A stretch of 64,000 nt of DNA from Agelaius tricolor (taxonomy: Eukaryota > Chordata > Aves > Passeriformes > Icteridae): positions 10,266,501 to 10,330,500 of the forward strand of contig JALJCS010000012.1 in assembly GCA_023055355.1 (NCBI GenBank), read 5' to 3'. Position numbers and translations under genes: made by a program. The stretch's first letter is position 1. The number at the start of each line of letters is the position of its first letter. The notes beneath the pieces are model-generated. The model was not told the DNA's origin. It saw only the letters and a list, made by a program, of their open reading frames with translations, and searched no databases. Positions 25,805 to 37,731 of the stretch are shown piece after piece.

Positions 25805-25830
25805 AGAGAGATAGATAGGTAGATATATAA
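25805..25830. repeat. GATA-like simple repeat
   Basis: GAGAGAGATAGATAGGTAGA followed by TATATAA is a short impure GATA/GAGA tract. Confidence 0.6.
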
Positions 25831-26290
25831 TAAACATCTTAATGTCTTTTGCTTGGAATATCAGTGACAAGGAGGTCTCCTAGGGAAACAAATTTTATCA
25901 TTACTGTCTGTACTTGTCAGAAGGACACAGAGTTGGGGGTTTTTTTGTGGATTTCTTGGTTTTTCTGACCTATTTTGCTTTAGATCCCTTTAGATACTCA
26001 GTTCAGAGCACAAAGGATTTTAAAGCTATTAGTTCTCAGTTGAGGTGTGTCCATTTACCAACATACATCACAGGTGTAAAAAAAAAAATACTGTTCTTGA
26101 AAAGGAGAAAATTTAAAAAATAGTGTTGAAAAACAAACATACTCTAAGGAATATTCTGAAAGTCTTTCAAAAATAAGAGAATCTCTGAAGCCTTAAAATT
26201 ACTTATTATTAATAGAAATAAGTTCTGAAATTGTAAGTCTCAAATAGAACCAGGCTTACTACAGGCAAACTGAGGGCAGCGTATCTGTGT

Positions 26291-26720
26291 TTGAGGGAGA
26301 ATATCCAGAGAAAGATGAGAGAGCAGGGGAAGGGTCTAGAGCATGAGTTTGATGAGGAGCAGCTGAGGGATCTGGAGAAATGGAGGATGGAAGAGAACGA
26401 TGGAGCTGTCTGCAGCTACCAGAGAGGTGAGATGGAGGTTGGTGTGTTCTCCCCTGTAGCAACAGGAAATGGCCTCAGGTTCCACCAGGGGAGGTTTAGA
26501 TTGGGTATTAGGAAAACTTTCCTTTTGGGAAGGGTTGCTAAGCCCTAGAATAGGCTACCCAGGGACATGGTGGAGGTCCCTATCCCTGGAGGTATTTAAG
26601 ACATGTAGTTGTGGAACTTTGGGATGTGGTTTAGTGGTGGACTTGGCAGTCCTATGTTAATAGTTAGGCTTGATGATCCTAAGATTTTTTCCAACCTAAA
26701 TAATTCTATGAATCTAATGA
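26291..26720 (+). mobile_element. 5'-truncated CR1 LINE (avian type), 3' end
   Basis: This is the end of the CR1 reverse-transcriptase frame plus the short CR1 3' UTR. Recognisable blocks in order are GAGGAGCAGCTGAGGGATCT, GGAAATGGCCTCAGGTT, GGGGAGGTTTAGATTGGGTA, AGGCTACCCAGGGACATGG, CCCTGGAGGTATTTAA, GGTTTAGTGGTGGACTTGG, GATGATCCTAAGA, TTTCCAACCTAAAT, and the terminal ATTCTATGAATCTAATGA. The residual frame reads GLRFHQGRFRLGIRK, the usual end of the CR1 ORF2 protein, and breaks at TAG 26546-26548. The element is dead and 5' truncated, as most bird CR1 copies are. Divergence is moderate, so it is younger than the other CR1 pieces in the window. Confidence 0.92.
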
Positions 26721-29404
26721 AATCTTCATTATTTAACCATGTAAGTATAATATGGTAATTCAGAAAAGTGGTGCTCTTATTCAGTTGATCAAGTTGAAGG
26801 GAATTACTAATGTTATGGCTGTTTATACCATCAAATATCTCTCAGCTGTGTGGGCTGTTCCATGGCTCCTTTCATCAAGACTTAATCTGTGATTTATAAC
26901 TCGCAGTAATGAGTCAGATTTCTGGTGGTTTCCCCATTGCATCTGGAGGGAACATTACTTTAAGGTAAAGCCTTAATTATTTATAGCAGTAGAAAATCCT
27001 AAAAGTGACTTAATTTTTTCCAGCTTAGCATAATACTGGGTCTTTCTAGTTGCTTCCGTATAGCTTCTCCCCATACGTATCAGTGAGGCAAGCTCTTTTG
27101 TGAAAAAGAAATTTCACAGAAATTTTGGAAGAAGAAATCAAGTTACAAATTTGCTCTTGCTAAGAGGTATAGGTCTCTTCTTGTCACAAGAACAAGATTG
27201 TAGGGATGAGTTTGGCCTTTTTATTTCAAAATGTGTGGAAATTCCTAATTTTGGGGTTTGTATGGCTACATTACTTTATTTATTTTTGTGCATGAATAAA
27301 TAAGGGACCAAGAAATGTGAATGTTAAATGAAGCTCAAAATTACAGGGGACAAATTAACAGTATAGCAGAAAGAAGTGGAAAGGAGATCTCTAACAGCTA
27401 ATGATTTAGCTGTTACCACAGTTCCTAGTGCTGTGCTGGCCTTCAACATAACTTTTATGCTTATGTTTCTACACCCAGAGTTGAGAGGGCCTGCTCAGCA
27501 GGGGAGGAGGGTCAAGTCTCTTTTGTTCTGGTCCATCACAGCCTCACCCTGATGCCTAGTGGGCTGCCAGTAGCACTGCTGAAACTGTACTTGAGAAAGG
27601 CAGAAACACCTACTAGAACAGGTCTTTTCCCTGTCCCCTGTACAAAGCAGAAACCCAAAAACTGTGATAGTTGTGCAATGCATTAAATACAAAGAAGTGC
27701 CTTGCCAACTCTGGTGCCTGAGGCATGGGTTTCATTAAACATACCATCTTCACAGAGTGCCTAGCTTCTAATTGTAAATGCTAGTAATTAAGTCATCCAG
27801 ATTTTTAATGACAGCCTTGAACTTAGTTGCCTGGGATCTTGATCTCATATTGTTTCAGTTTTAGAACAGAAATCCCTTAACCCCATTTGCTCTAGTAATT
27901 GCCTTATCAATAAGCGCAGTAACCATCTTGGGTGGCCATGCATCTGGCATGTAATATTATATGAAGACTGTAAAGCAGTTAAAAAGATGGAGTTGTTCAG
28001 TGCATAATAGGAATCTGGACAGCCAAAGTATTCAGAAAGAGTGTGACATCTGTAAAATGGCTTGAATTTGTCTTCAGTGATTCTCTAGTGCTAGTTGTTT
28101 TGGTCTTTATCTCAAATGCAGTGCAGTCACCTTGGATCCTGAAGTCTAAGTTACAAACTCTGAAAAAGAGCTAAGTCTCAAATAGTTACTAATCAGTCAG
28201 AATAAATATTTTATAAAATTTGAGTTGATTTGTCTCCCTGCTTCTATGAAATGATTTATGCATGCAACTAATTTTCAATGGTCCCTGAGCCTCATGCAGT
28301 GTTGCTGTGTGTAATAACTGGCTTGGCCTAGCCAGGGAACCGATGCACAGGCCAGAGGAAAGCTTTGTCATAGCCAATCCTCCCCATTTAAAACAGCAAA
28401 AGCCAGCTCAGCTGGAATACATCCACGTATATGTGTGTATATAAATAACTGCAAGTATAGCACACACTGTATAAACAGCTGAAGAGAAATCACTGAGCTC
28501 CCCAACAGAACCAGAGAGAAGAAAAAATAGAAAGTAGGGTACACAAATCTGTGGGGAGTTAAGAAGGGACTGCTTTCTTCAGTTTCCTGGGAGACAGTTT
28601 GACATAGAAGCAGAAGAAATCCTGGCTCCAGCAAAGGAATGGGTTAGTGGGTGCTCTTTGGAGTGCTTGTTCCCACGCACAAGCTTTCACAAGTTTTAGG
28701 GCTTATTTAACTGTATGCCACTTCTAAACAATATCAAGTAGAACTAATTGCTTGTTTATATTTCTTTATTTTCCAACAATACAGACTTTACTGGCAAACA
28801 ACTTCTTTCCTCTCAAAACTGACTTTGTAAGAGTGGATTAAAAAAATTACAAAAGTTCATGGTTTTGTTTTTAAGGGGATTTTTCTAAGGTTCTCAGACC
28901 TAAAATGCAGAATAAAGCTATGACACACCCAAAGTTTAGATAAAATGGGATGTTCTAAAAATACTTGAAGTTGGTTATGCTTCTGTTAACTTAAAGGTAG
29001 TTACAAGAAATTTTTGTTTGAGAACAAACTGAATCCTGAGTCATGCCCAGTATTAAACTTATATTGCATCAGGTATTTTCATCTTGTCAGTGGGAATTAT
29101 GTTCTAAGATTTCTATAGGCATCTTTAATTGCCTATGTGTTTTCAATTACTCTATTATAAAGCTTCTCTGTAAGTAATTTTTCATGTTTTCATGAGGACA
29201 CAAGGTTCTGAGGGTTTGCTCACTAAATACAAAAGTAAGAGAGAATCTTGGTGTTGTAGAAATTATGTGGCCCCTTTTGGTATGAAGTTTCAGAGAAGAT
29301 GGATTAAAAATGAGAGTAAATGCAGAGAACTACAAAATTAATTAGGCTATAAGGACATGCTGTGTATTGAAAGATGTCTACTTGGTCCATTAATTTCTCC
29401 AAGT
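26721..29404. other. Non-coding tract between CR1 copies
   Basis: AT-rich single-copy-looking DNA. Short open frames (for example 27100-27303 and 28368-28634 minus) lack any coding signature. I see no other repeat, RNA gene or clear regulatory site here. Confidence 0.55.
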
Positions 29405-29772
29405 AAAGGTTAAGATGCTACTTAACAGTGGTCAAGTGTCTTTGTAGGGAAAAATTATAGAGAGCTCTTATATTCAGCTGGAAAAGACAGAGGAATCTAA
29501 TAGTGAAAAGTGAAGCTATGTAAATTCAGACCAGAGATAAGGCAGTCTCTTATCAGTAAGGGTTATTCATCACTGGAACAGCTTACCTAGACATGTAATA
29601 ATTTCACCTCCATTTAGTGTATGAATGAAGATCTTTTGAAAAGAGATGCTATAACTCAAAAGCATATTATGGTCTTGAAGCATAAATTATTGGGTGAGGT
29701 TCACTGGCCTGTGTTATGCAGGAGACCAGACTATGCTTCTTAACAGTCCCTTTTTGCCTTACACTCTGTGAC
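29405..29772 (+). mobile_element. Ancient CR1 LINE fragment (amniote-age family)
   Basis: The ORF2 tail and 3' UTR of an old CR1 are still readable. Blocks in order are AGGTTAAGATGCTACTTAAC, AAATTCAGACCAGAGATAAG, CATCACTGGAACAGCTTACC, AAGATCTTTTGAAAAGAGAT, GGCCTGTGTTATGCAGGAGA, CCAGACTATGC and a final AGTCCCTTTTTGCCTTA. These match, in order and spacing, the CR1 type common in turtles and crocodilians, with its GGCCTGTGTTATACAGGAGG ending. It is heavily mutated, so insertion long predates the bird-specific copy at 26291. Confidence 0.85.
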
Positions 29773-32700
29773 AAAGTAGCTGCCAGCTGGATTATTTGGA
29801 GGTATAAATCCAACTTAAATGCACATCCCTATTGAGCTTGATGAATTTTGTAAGCACACTTTATGGATCAGGCAAAGAAATTATTGTCCACAAGCACTTG
29901 ACTGGCACTGTGTGTAGGAAAAACTTAGTCTTGTGGATTTTCTAAATGCCTCCTTGTAGTCAATCCCAATCCATTAGAACAGTAATGGTAGAAAAATCTC
30001 TGTTGTTATCAGCCTTGTTTGCTTAATTCCGCTGAACTATCTAGTGAAATCCTAGTAAGGCTGCTGGCATATTTACAGCTAGCTGCAAAACTATTACAAG
30101 CTGATGGAATCTGAAGGACAGCTTGTGATATCAGTAAAAAACACCAGATGTTACAGGCAGGCAAATGTAATAAATTAACTGACATAGTTACAATTGATAG
30201 AGTAATAGCCCAAATTCACAGACACTTTAATAATGGGTGATATATAAATATGCTTACTCCAATCAATTGGGTTATTCACATTGTCTAGTTACTTACAGGA
30301 GCCTTGTTTCTTATCCTGTCTAAATAACTAAGAGATCAGACCTTATATAAGCTTGTACAGGTCTGTTGTATGTTTAACACCCCATCTCAGTAGACTCTTA
30401 ATGCTGGCACAAAAGTGTCCTGTACTGGTGGTGAACACTTCTGGGATCAGAGTTTGGTTGTATTTTTTGTAAACAAAAAAGGACATGGGGTACTGCCTCT
30501 CACTGGTAGACCAGCAGCTTTCACCAGCTAAAGATACAGAGGTCTCTTAGGGAAAGAATTGTTGGCCCTGAGTGTGATTTTTTTTCCATAAAAAAGGACC
30601 TCAAAGGACACCATGTTCTCTTCAAGGTCAAACTGACATGAGCAAAAAAAGTCTAGATGAGTTACAGGAAAAAAAACTATTGTGCTCTTTGTACAGACTC
30701 CTTAAAGGAGCATGCCAGGTTTGACATCATGGAATTCAAAACAAAATCTGACTCTTATAAACTGTAATTAAAATATGCTATTTGTGTCAGCTAAGTACAT
30801 AATGCCCTTAAAAGATTATCTTGGGATCTGTCAAGGTTGAACTGTCTCTATGGTAAAATCTGAGAACATATTTCAAAACTGACTAGATTCCTATGAAAAT
30901 ACATTAAATCCTAGTAATTCAACACATCCTTGTTGTCAACTTCCACTGAAAATATATATTTCACTAAAATTATTGTAGCCTATCCAGCAGGAGTCATATG
31001 CTCTGGTTTAATTTGTGACTAGCTTAGCTGTGTATTTAATAGCTACCTGTAGGATGGTCATACAGAACAGTCTCAGTTCATGTTTTTGTAAGGGTAGATT
31101 TAAACTGACTTTCCTGGAAAGCTGGTGTGTCCCTTCTCAGCAGGGTGATGTTAGTGAGTGCTCTGGAGTCTGTCAGGGTTTGCTCCCTTTTTTCCTGTGG
31201 TGTCTGCAAGGTGGAGCCCAGGGGCTGGGCAGTAAAGGAGGCGGGAATGGGGTTGCCAGGCCCACTGGTGACTGCTGCTGTCCCTGCTTGCCCCATTCCT
31301 GAGTGCTGGCTGTGAATCCTTCTGCATGTAGTAGGGACAGGCCTTGGTACCTTGGGCCTGGGAACAAACAAAGTTCAGAGCTTCAGGGCTCTGAAAGTTC
31401 AAAGTTCAGGGCTTTTTTTGTGGCTTGAGGACTTCCCTTGCTACTGGACCTCTCCACAGGCTGGATGAGTCCCTGCCAATGCCTGCATTGTGCTCAGCTT
31501 GCATTGCTGAGCAGGGAAAGCTTTATCCTGTCCTGGACAAACCCAGAAGGGCAACACCAGTACCATGGGTGGGATGATGTGGTTGTGTGTGGTAGTTTTT
31601 GACCAGAACATCGTGGCTGTGAGAGCCCAAGGGTGTGTTTGAACTGCTCTTGTCTTGACTGTTGCAGGTGTAAGTAGCCTCTAATATTTGTTACTTGACT
31701 TGATTTTATAAAAAAGGGTAAAAATTTACTTCTAAAGGAATCCTCAGGATAATCTGTAGTCTGAAGCTCATACTAGTCAAAGCTGAGAACAATTTACATC
31801 TATTCAAAGCCAATTCTGAGTGCATTCCTAGTACAGTTTTCTTTCACTTCCTTCAAGAACCATTGTGGGAGTTGCTGTAACTAATTTAGAAGCAATAACT
31901 GCATTGATAGATGGTGTTCAAATGTTCTTGAAAAGCATAGGAACAGGGATCAATTCCTGCAGCAGTGTTAGAATGTTGGCCAGGGCATTTTTATTGAAAA
32001 GCATAGAATATTCCAGCACAGGGCTGCAGTTGGCTCATTTATTCCATGATGGAAAGTGGCCTTTTGAGAATGGAAACCAGAGCTGCAAAAGACAGATTTC
32101 CTAATTAGCTCTTTTACTAAACCCTACACTAGGCTACAAGTCATGGCTTGTGGCAGCATTCTAAGGTGTAGTTTGACTTGCTAAAATTGCCTGTGGGGAC
32201 AGTCGGAAAAGTAATTTTACTGTGGATGAGCCCCTTTGTCCTAGGAAGGAAATATCAGTAATTCAGAAGAATGTCCAGGTGGCTGTGTGCTCTTAAAATA
32301 CTCTCATGGCACCCTTAAAGTTTTCATTGACAACATCTTTAATACTGCAGTTTCTCTCCTACTTCCTTTTTAAATCCTGGTAAAGCATTGCAAAAATTTT
32401 AACGACTCAAAGGATTGAAATTGTGTTTGAAAAGCTGGCTAATGCGGGTTTGATATCTTTTCGTGTAACCAAAATAGTTCCCTCAGATAGTGGCAAGTGT
32501 TCAGAAACACAAACCAGACTGAGGCAAACAAAGCATCATTGTGGAATTTGAGGTAAACAGGATGTAAATAGAACATTTGGAATAAGTGTGCTATTTCTAG
32601 AACATGCAATTGTTCAGCTTTTTTTTTCTAATAACTTTTTTATTAAACTCATTCTTATAGATGGAAAAAATCTGTGTGTAATGTACAATAGTTCTCAGAA

Positions 32701-33114
32701 GATATTCTATCACAAGTGTGTTTAATGAATGCTGATTGTTCCATTACACTGTTGGAGGACAAATGACTCCTTGTAGCAAGTTTCTACAACATCCAGTGCA
32801 GCCAGACAGGACAGGTTTGCAATGTTAGAGTCAATGAATGTGCAAGGCATTATTAAAGAAAAAAAAAATCATAAATAACTAATGATGATTAGTTGTTAAA
32901 GAAGAAATTTTGCTTAGTGGGTATATGATCCTATTGGTGCTACAAGTATGTTCACAGTCACTTCTTACCTGCTTTCTGGAGAGATGGGGAGAGAGGAACA
33001 GTTAGATTTTCCTCTTCCCACATGGCTGTCAAGCAGATAATTATATTACCTTTTGTTACTGTCATCATTCTGTTATAATGGAGATCAGTGCCCACTTTAG
33101 AGAAAAAAAAATCT

Positions 33115-33173
33115 AAATTCATGGGTTTGCTTAGCATCTTAAAAGACCAAATTCATGGGTTATTTTAGCATCT
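33115..33173. repeat. 34-base tandem duplication (two copies)
   Basis: AAATTCATGGGTTTGCTTAG (33115) recurs as AAATTCATGGGTTATTTTAG (33149), both followed by CATCT. The period is 34 bases with a few substitutions, which indicates a local duplication that is not very recent. Confidence 0.75.
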
Positions 33174-33927
33174 GACAAAATAAGGATTGAAGTGAAAAGT
33201 AAGGCAATCTAGTTTAAGAAACAATTTCAAGAAACACAGCCTTGCAGTCACTGCAGCCAAGGGCAGCATGTTAGTTTTATCTCTGTAGAAGGACAATGAG
33301 GCAGCTGGTTTTTGACAGAGAAGGATAGGGGGTTTTATTATTATGTAGAAATTTGGTGAGAATTAGATAAAGTCTTGAGCTGTCACTTTAAACAGTTGTC
33401 ACTTTAAAAATATAATTATAATAACACATAATTATTTCTTTAGATTGAGAGTTGAACAGGCATACACTATGAACTGAAAAAAATTGTCATTGAAAATTCT
33501 GAAAAGGTGAAGGGGTAAACTTTTGACTCTTTGGGATGGGGTGTAAATATTGTCTGAAAAAGAACCATTTCTTTCCCCCACTCCAGCTGATCATTATAAT
33601 CTGGTGGCCATAGAGGAGGTAACCCTTAACCTGTGACACATATAAGATCAATAGAGCAAAGTGACTATTTTATGGAATTTGTGCTTGCAATTGGCTGCAA
33701 TTCCCTGATCCTGCTTTATGGATAAGCTATGTGCACAATCCTATATTGTTAAAATTTTTTTTTGGAAGAAAAATACTCTTTACCTACTGACTTGCATCTG
33801 TGGGTTTACTTTTTTTTTTTCTCTTGTCTCTAGAATTCAAGTTAACTTTGACCACCCAACATCCATAGAGAGTGAGTGGTATCAGAGCCAGTGCAGAACT
33901 CCTCTTTGAGACACCCTTCTCTCCTGA

Positions 33928-33954
33928 CAGAGAGCAGCTGCCAGCTGCTCTCTG
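33928..33954. repeat. Perfect 12-bp inverted repeat with 3-base loop
   Basis: CAGAGAGCAGCT (33928-33939), loop GCC, AGCTGCTCTCTG (33943-33954). The match is exact. It could form a cruciform or RNA hairpin but is too short for a microRNA precursor. Confidence 0.8.
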
Positions 33955-36900
33955 GATATGATTTTCAAACCATTTCAAAATCCTTACTAAAGTCAGGGCA
34001 TGACATCTACTACTTCTCCTCTGCCCACAGCACCTGTTATCTGAAACAAATAATGTCAAATCAACCCATTCCCTTCTGTTACATTGTAATGTCCATTGTG
34101 GACGTGTCAAATGTCATGTTATCATCTAAGTATTTCTGAGGAGTCCAAGTATTTTTCTGCATGTTGAAGTTAAGCCAGCTGGGATATTTGATTTCAGCAT
34201 CCTGTCTCTGCTAAAACATCTGTTGATATAACTGAGTACAGTTGCAATAGCATTCATGTTACAAGGTATCTATAAGTTTCACAGCCAACTATGGGAATCT
34301 TTAGACAGAGTGATGGATGGATGTGACAGCAGCAGTAACTCACTGTGACTGACTCATTCTCAAGTCCTTACAGCCACTTCATGTCTAATACTTACTGCAA
34401 GGGCCTGAACTTACAGGCACTGAGATTCAACCTTGCTCTGAAGCAGCAGGTGCTTGCTATAACTAGGTGTGGAACAAAGCCCAAGCAAAAGCTTAGTGCT
34501 GGTAGGATGTGGTAGGCTTTGCTGAAAGCCTACTGTAAGTTTTTAATTGCATATATAAATCATCTGAACTAAGAAATGTTTCTTTAGGACTATCTTCTCC
34601 CTTAACCTCTAGTTTAGTGTGTGAAAGTTAAACTTAAAACGCTCTGTTTTCTAAATTAATTGTTGTCAACTTCTAAAATAAATGGTAAAACAATGGCAAA
34701 GTTGCCTCTCATGTTAAAGTAAAAATACTTTCCTATTAAGATTCAAAATTCTGCGTATCATGAAATAGCAGCTGTATCTTATGTTATATACAGACAAGCT
34801 AACTCCATGCTTGCCTAGAAGATTTCCATCTGTTTATATAGAAATGCCTGGAAATATATTATAAAGCTGTAAGAGGAGGGGAATTTAATAATATCATCTA
34901 TATGCTATAATACTCAGCAAATAAGTATTGTATCATTTAAGGTTTCTAACCAATTTAATCTATAACTCATGTGATCTGGCTTCCTAATTGAAGTGATATT
35001 TAAAATTGCACCAATTTGTGAGTAGAACTGGATTCTGTTCAACTGTCAGGAGTATTGTGTTAAAATAACCTGCTTCACACTAAGTTTTAAAACACAATAT
35101 CTGGGTAATTTGAAATTCACTGAAGGTGCTGTTAGTTATACACACTTGTCTGTTAAAAGCTGCCTCAGTAAAATGGCTTAGATCATTTAAGAAAAATGAA
35201 ACAGTTACAGTAAAAAAATACTGAAAATATGACAGGCTGTGGGTGAATAGCTAGAGCCAATTCCAGCTCTTGGTTATGCTTGTGACTTCCAATCATGGAC
35301 ATTAGGGAGCAGAATTTGGGCCAAACTGTAAGTCTTTAACTAGAAAGTTGGATATAGAGAGGTATGAAAACAATAAAAGAACAGCTGGCAAACACATTCT
35401 GTAAAACAGATTGAAAATGAAGTTGAAGACAATGCACTTAAAGAAAAAACTGTAATTCTTGCATTCATTTTTTGAGTCTGTTTTTAAAGGAAATTTGAAC
35501 ACAGGGGAAAAATTAAATACCATTAAACACTTTGAGGAAGAGGGTGATGTCATGTTCCAATTCATCTACATCAGTATAGCTGGTTCAAATATCAGGCTTC
35601 CAGCTCATAAAGTACACTATGAGAATAGGCCCACAGGAGAGGAAGCAGTTGAGAAGAAACTGGAAATGGAAAGCAAAAGTCTGATATGTAAATTGCTTGT
35701 ACAGGTGACTTATTATAATAGAAGGCATTTGTTGCTTAGCAGCAAAAACTATAAAAAACAGTAGCATTGTTACAAATTGTTATAGAACTTGCGGGTAGGA
35801 TGAAAAAGATTGGTCAGCTGACAATGATTGCAGGAGAGGTCAATTACTCTGAAAACATTAAAAAATGAAGAGCCTAGAAGTGAAAATGATTGAGAAGATA
35901 CCCTATTTTTGTTAATCAATGAAGCTACATAAATCATATACTTTCAGTCACTTTCGTAGAGGATGTAGCAGTCAGTACTTAGGACAAAATCAAAGAGTGT
36001 TACTCTTGATTGGATTCCTTGCATTCTAAACCCTTATAAAAATCAGTGTTTTGATCAGTTATGTTTTGATTGTTCTCTCTATTCCTTAATGAAGGGGACA
36101 TAAATTAGCAGAGCAATGAAATGGCATTTTCTGTTTAGGTTCATTACACTTCTCATTGTGCTGTCACATCTTTTTGCCTTCATGAGTGCTGCTGAGCATC
36201 AAGATGCACTTTCCACATAACTATTTATATAGAATTCAATGTAATTTTCATGTTATATCTAATTAAGCAACAATGAATTAGGGTTATTTTCCTTGCATAT
36301 ACAATCCTACTTTGATTTTTTTCTTACTGCTTTCCTGCTTATATGATATAATGAAGTTCTTTACATTTCTCAGTCAGTTTGATACCTGCACTTTTATTAT
36401 GTAGAGTAACTTTTCTTACTCTTGAATATTTCAGTTTCTGAGAGGATTTTGCATAGATCCTCTAGCAGTTTTTTCTTTTAGAGCCCTTAATGCTTCTTGC
36501 AGTTTCAAGAATACCATTAGATGAGGCCTTGATCTGTCCCTTTCTCAGTAACTCTTAGACTTGAGCAGTGTACTAACCTTTTGTAAAAAACACCCTCAAC
36601 TCTTCCACGTGACATTAGTATGTTAACTAATTTTGTTCCTTATTGTTGTTTCAACCACTTGGACATGTAACAAATATTGAATCTCTTGTTCTAGATATTT
36701 CTGGGTCCTTTTTGGAACATTTCTGAAAACTGGTGTCCTACTACTGTTTTTGGTTGTAGTGTGGACTTAGGTAACAGGTGAGGAAAAATAGGTTGATGTC
36801 ATACTATTGATGTTACTTAAGCATTAAATCTTGCCTCAGTAATTCAGCAAAAAGGAATCTACCCTTCTGTGTTTTACAACATAACTGAGAGTCTTGAGGA

Positions 36901-37677
36901 CTTCCATCTTTCTTACCCAACTTTTGTTGCCCCCCTCTCTCTTCAGCAGTGGGCTTTGCTACAACTTTGGCACACTAACACTTGTTTAAGGTGAGGGGGA
37001 GCACCTTAAAAACACCTCTCACCCAAGCCACACAGGAGGACATTATCAGTCTGAGAACCAATACTCTGTGCAGACAAAGGGACAAGCAGTGCATCAGCAG
37101 GCCTTGCTGTTCAGAGTGGCAACTAGAAGGAAGGAACATGGAGTCTAGTGATGACTCTATTTGTATAGGAATAATTGTTTCTATTAGTCTCCTGAATATG
37201 AATTGTCATGCTTTGACAGCTCATGTAATTGCAGTTTCTTGCATATAGAACTAAAAATTTAAATGATAGGTTTTTTGTTAGTGTTAGGAACAGGTATCTT
37301 TTCCTTGGTTTTTTTTAGCAGTTTCCCATTCAACGTGTTCGTCTTCACCCTTAAGTAACTCTTCCTTTGGCTTGCTAAGAAATAGCTCTGCTTTATTTCT
37401 TTCTTGGCATAAGTTTTCCAATGTTGAAGTCTAACAGGCAAACTCAGATGTTGCATCAAAGCACCATAAAAAGGATCACCAAAATGATCATGGCATTTTA
37501 ACAATGTTAAATGTCCAGCAGCAAAATACTTCCCCTGTAATCACTTGGAATTTGTGATTTTGCTCCTAGGAAGTGAATTTTCAGCAGATGAAGCTCTGTT
37601 TGTTTATTACCTCCATGAAGACGGAAATAAGAAAGTTATCACCTTTATCAAGGTATAATTTCTTTAATTTGTCTGCC

Positions 37678-37731
37678 AGCATATATATCTGCATTACCCA
37701 GCATATACATCTGTATTACCCAGTATTACCC
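37678..37731. repeat. 22-base tandem repeat, two and a half copies
   Basis: AGCATATATATCTGCATTAC-CC at 37678-37699 is repeated with two changes at 37700-37721, followed by a partial unit AGTATTACCC at 37722-37731. Confidence 0.8.

Larger units (their letters stand above)
13268..26290. other. Non-coding AT-rich tract
   Basis: About 13 kb without a recognised gene. A GC-richer patch at 13290-13560 follows the T run. The rest is AT-rich with short mononucleotide runs and a TA repeat at 19290. Open frames of up to 107 codons (18315-18638) have no splice or family support. A donor-like CTG|GTAAGT lies at 22786-22791 after a short open frame, without a convincing partner. From 25320 to 25540 there is another mildly GC-rich patch of unknown nature. 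Confidence 0.6.
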
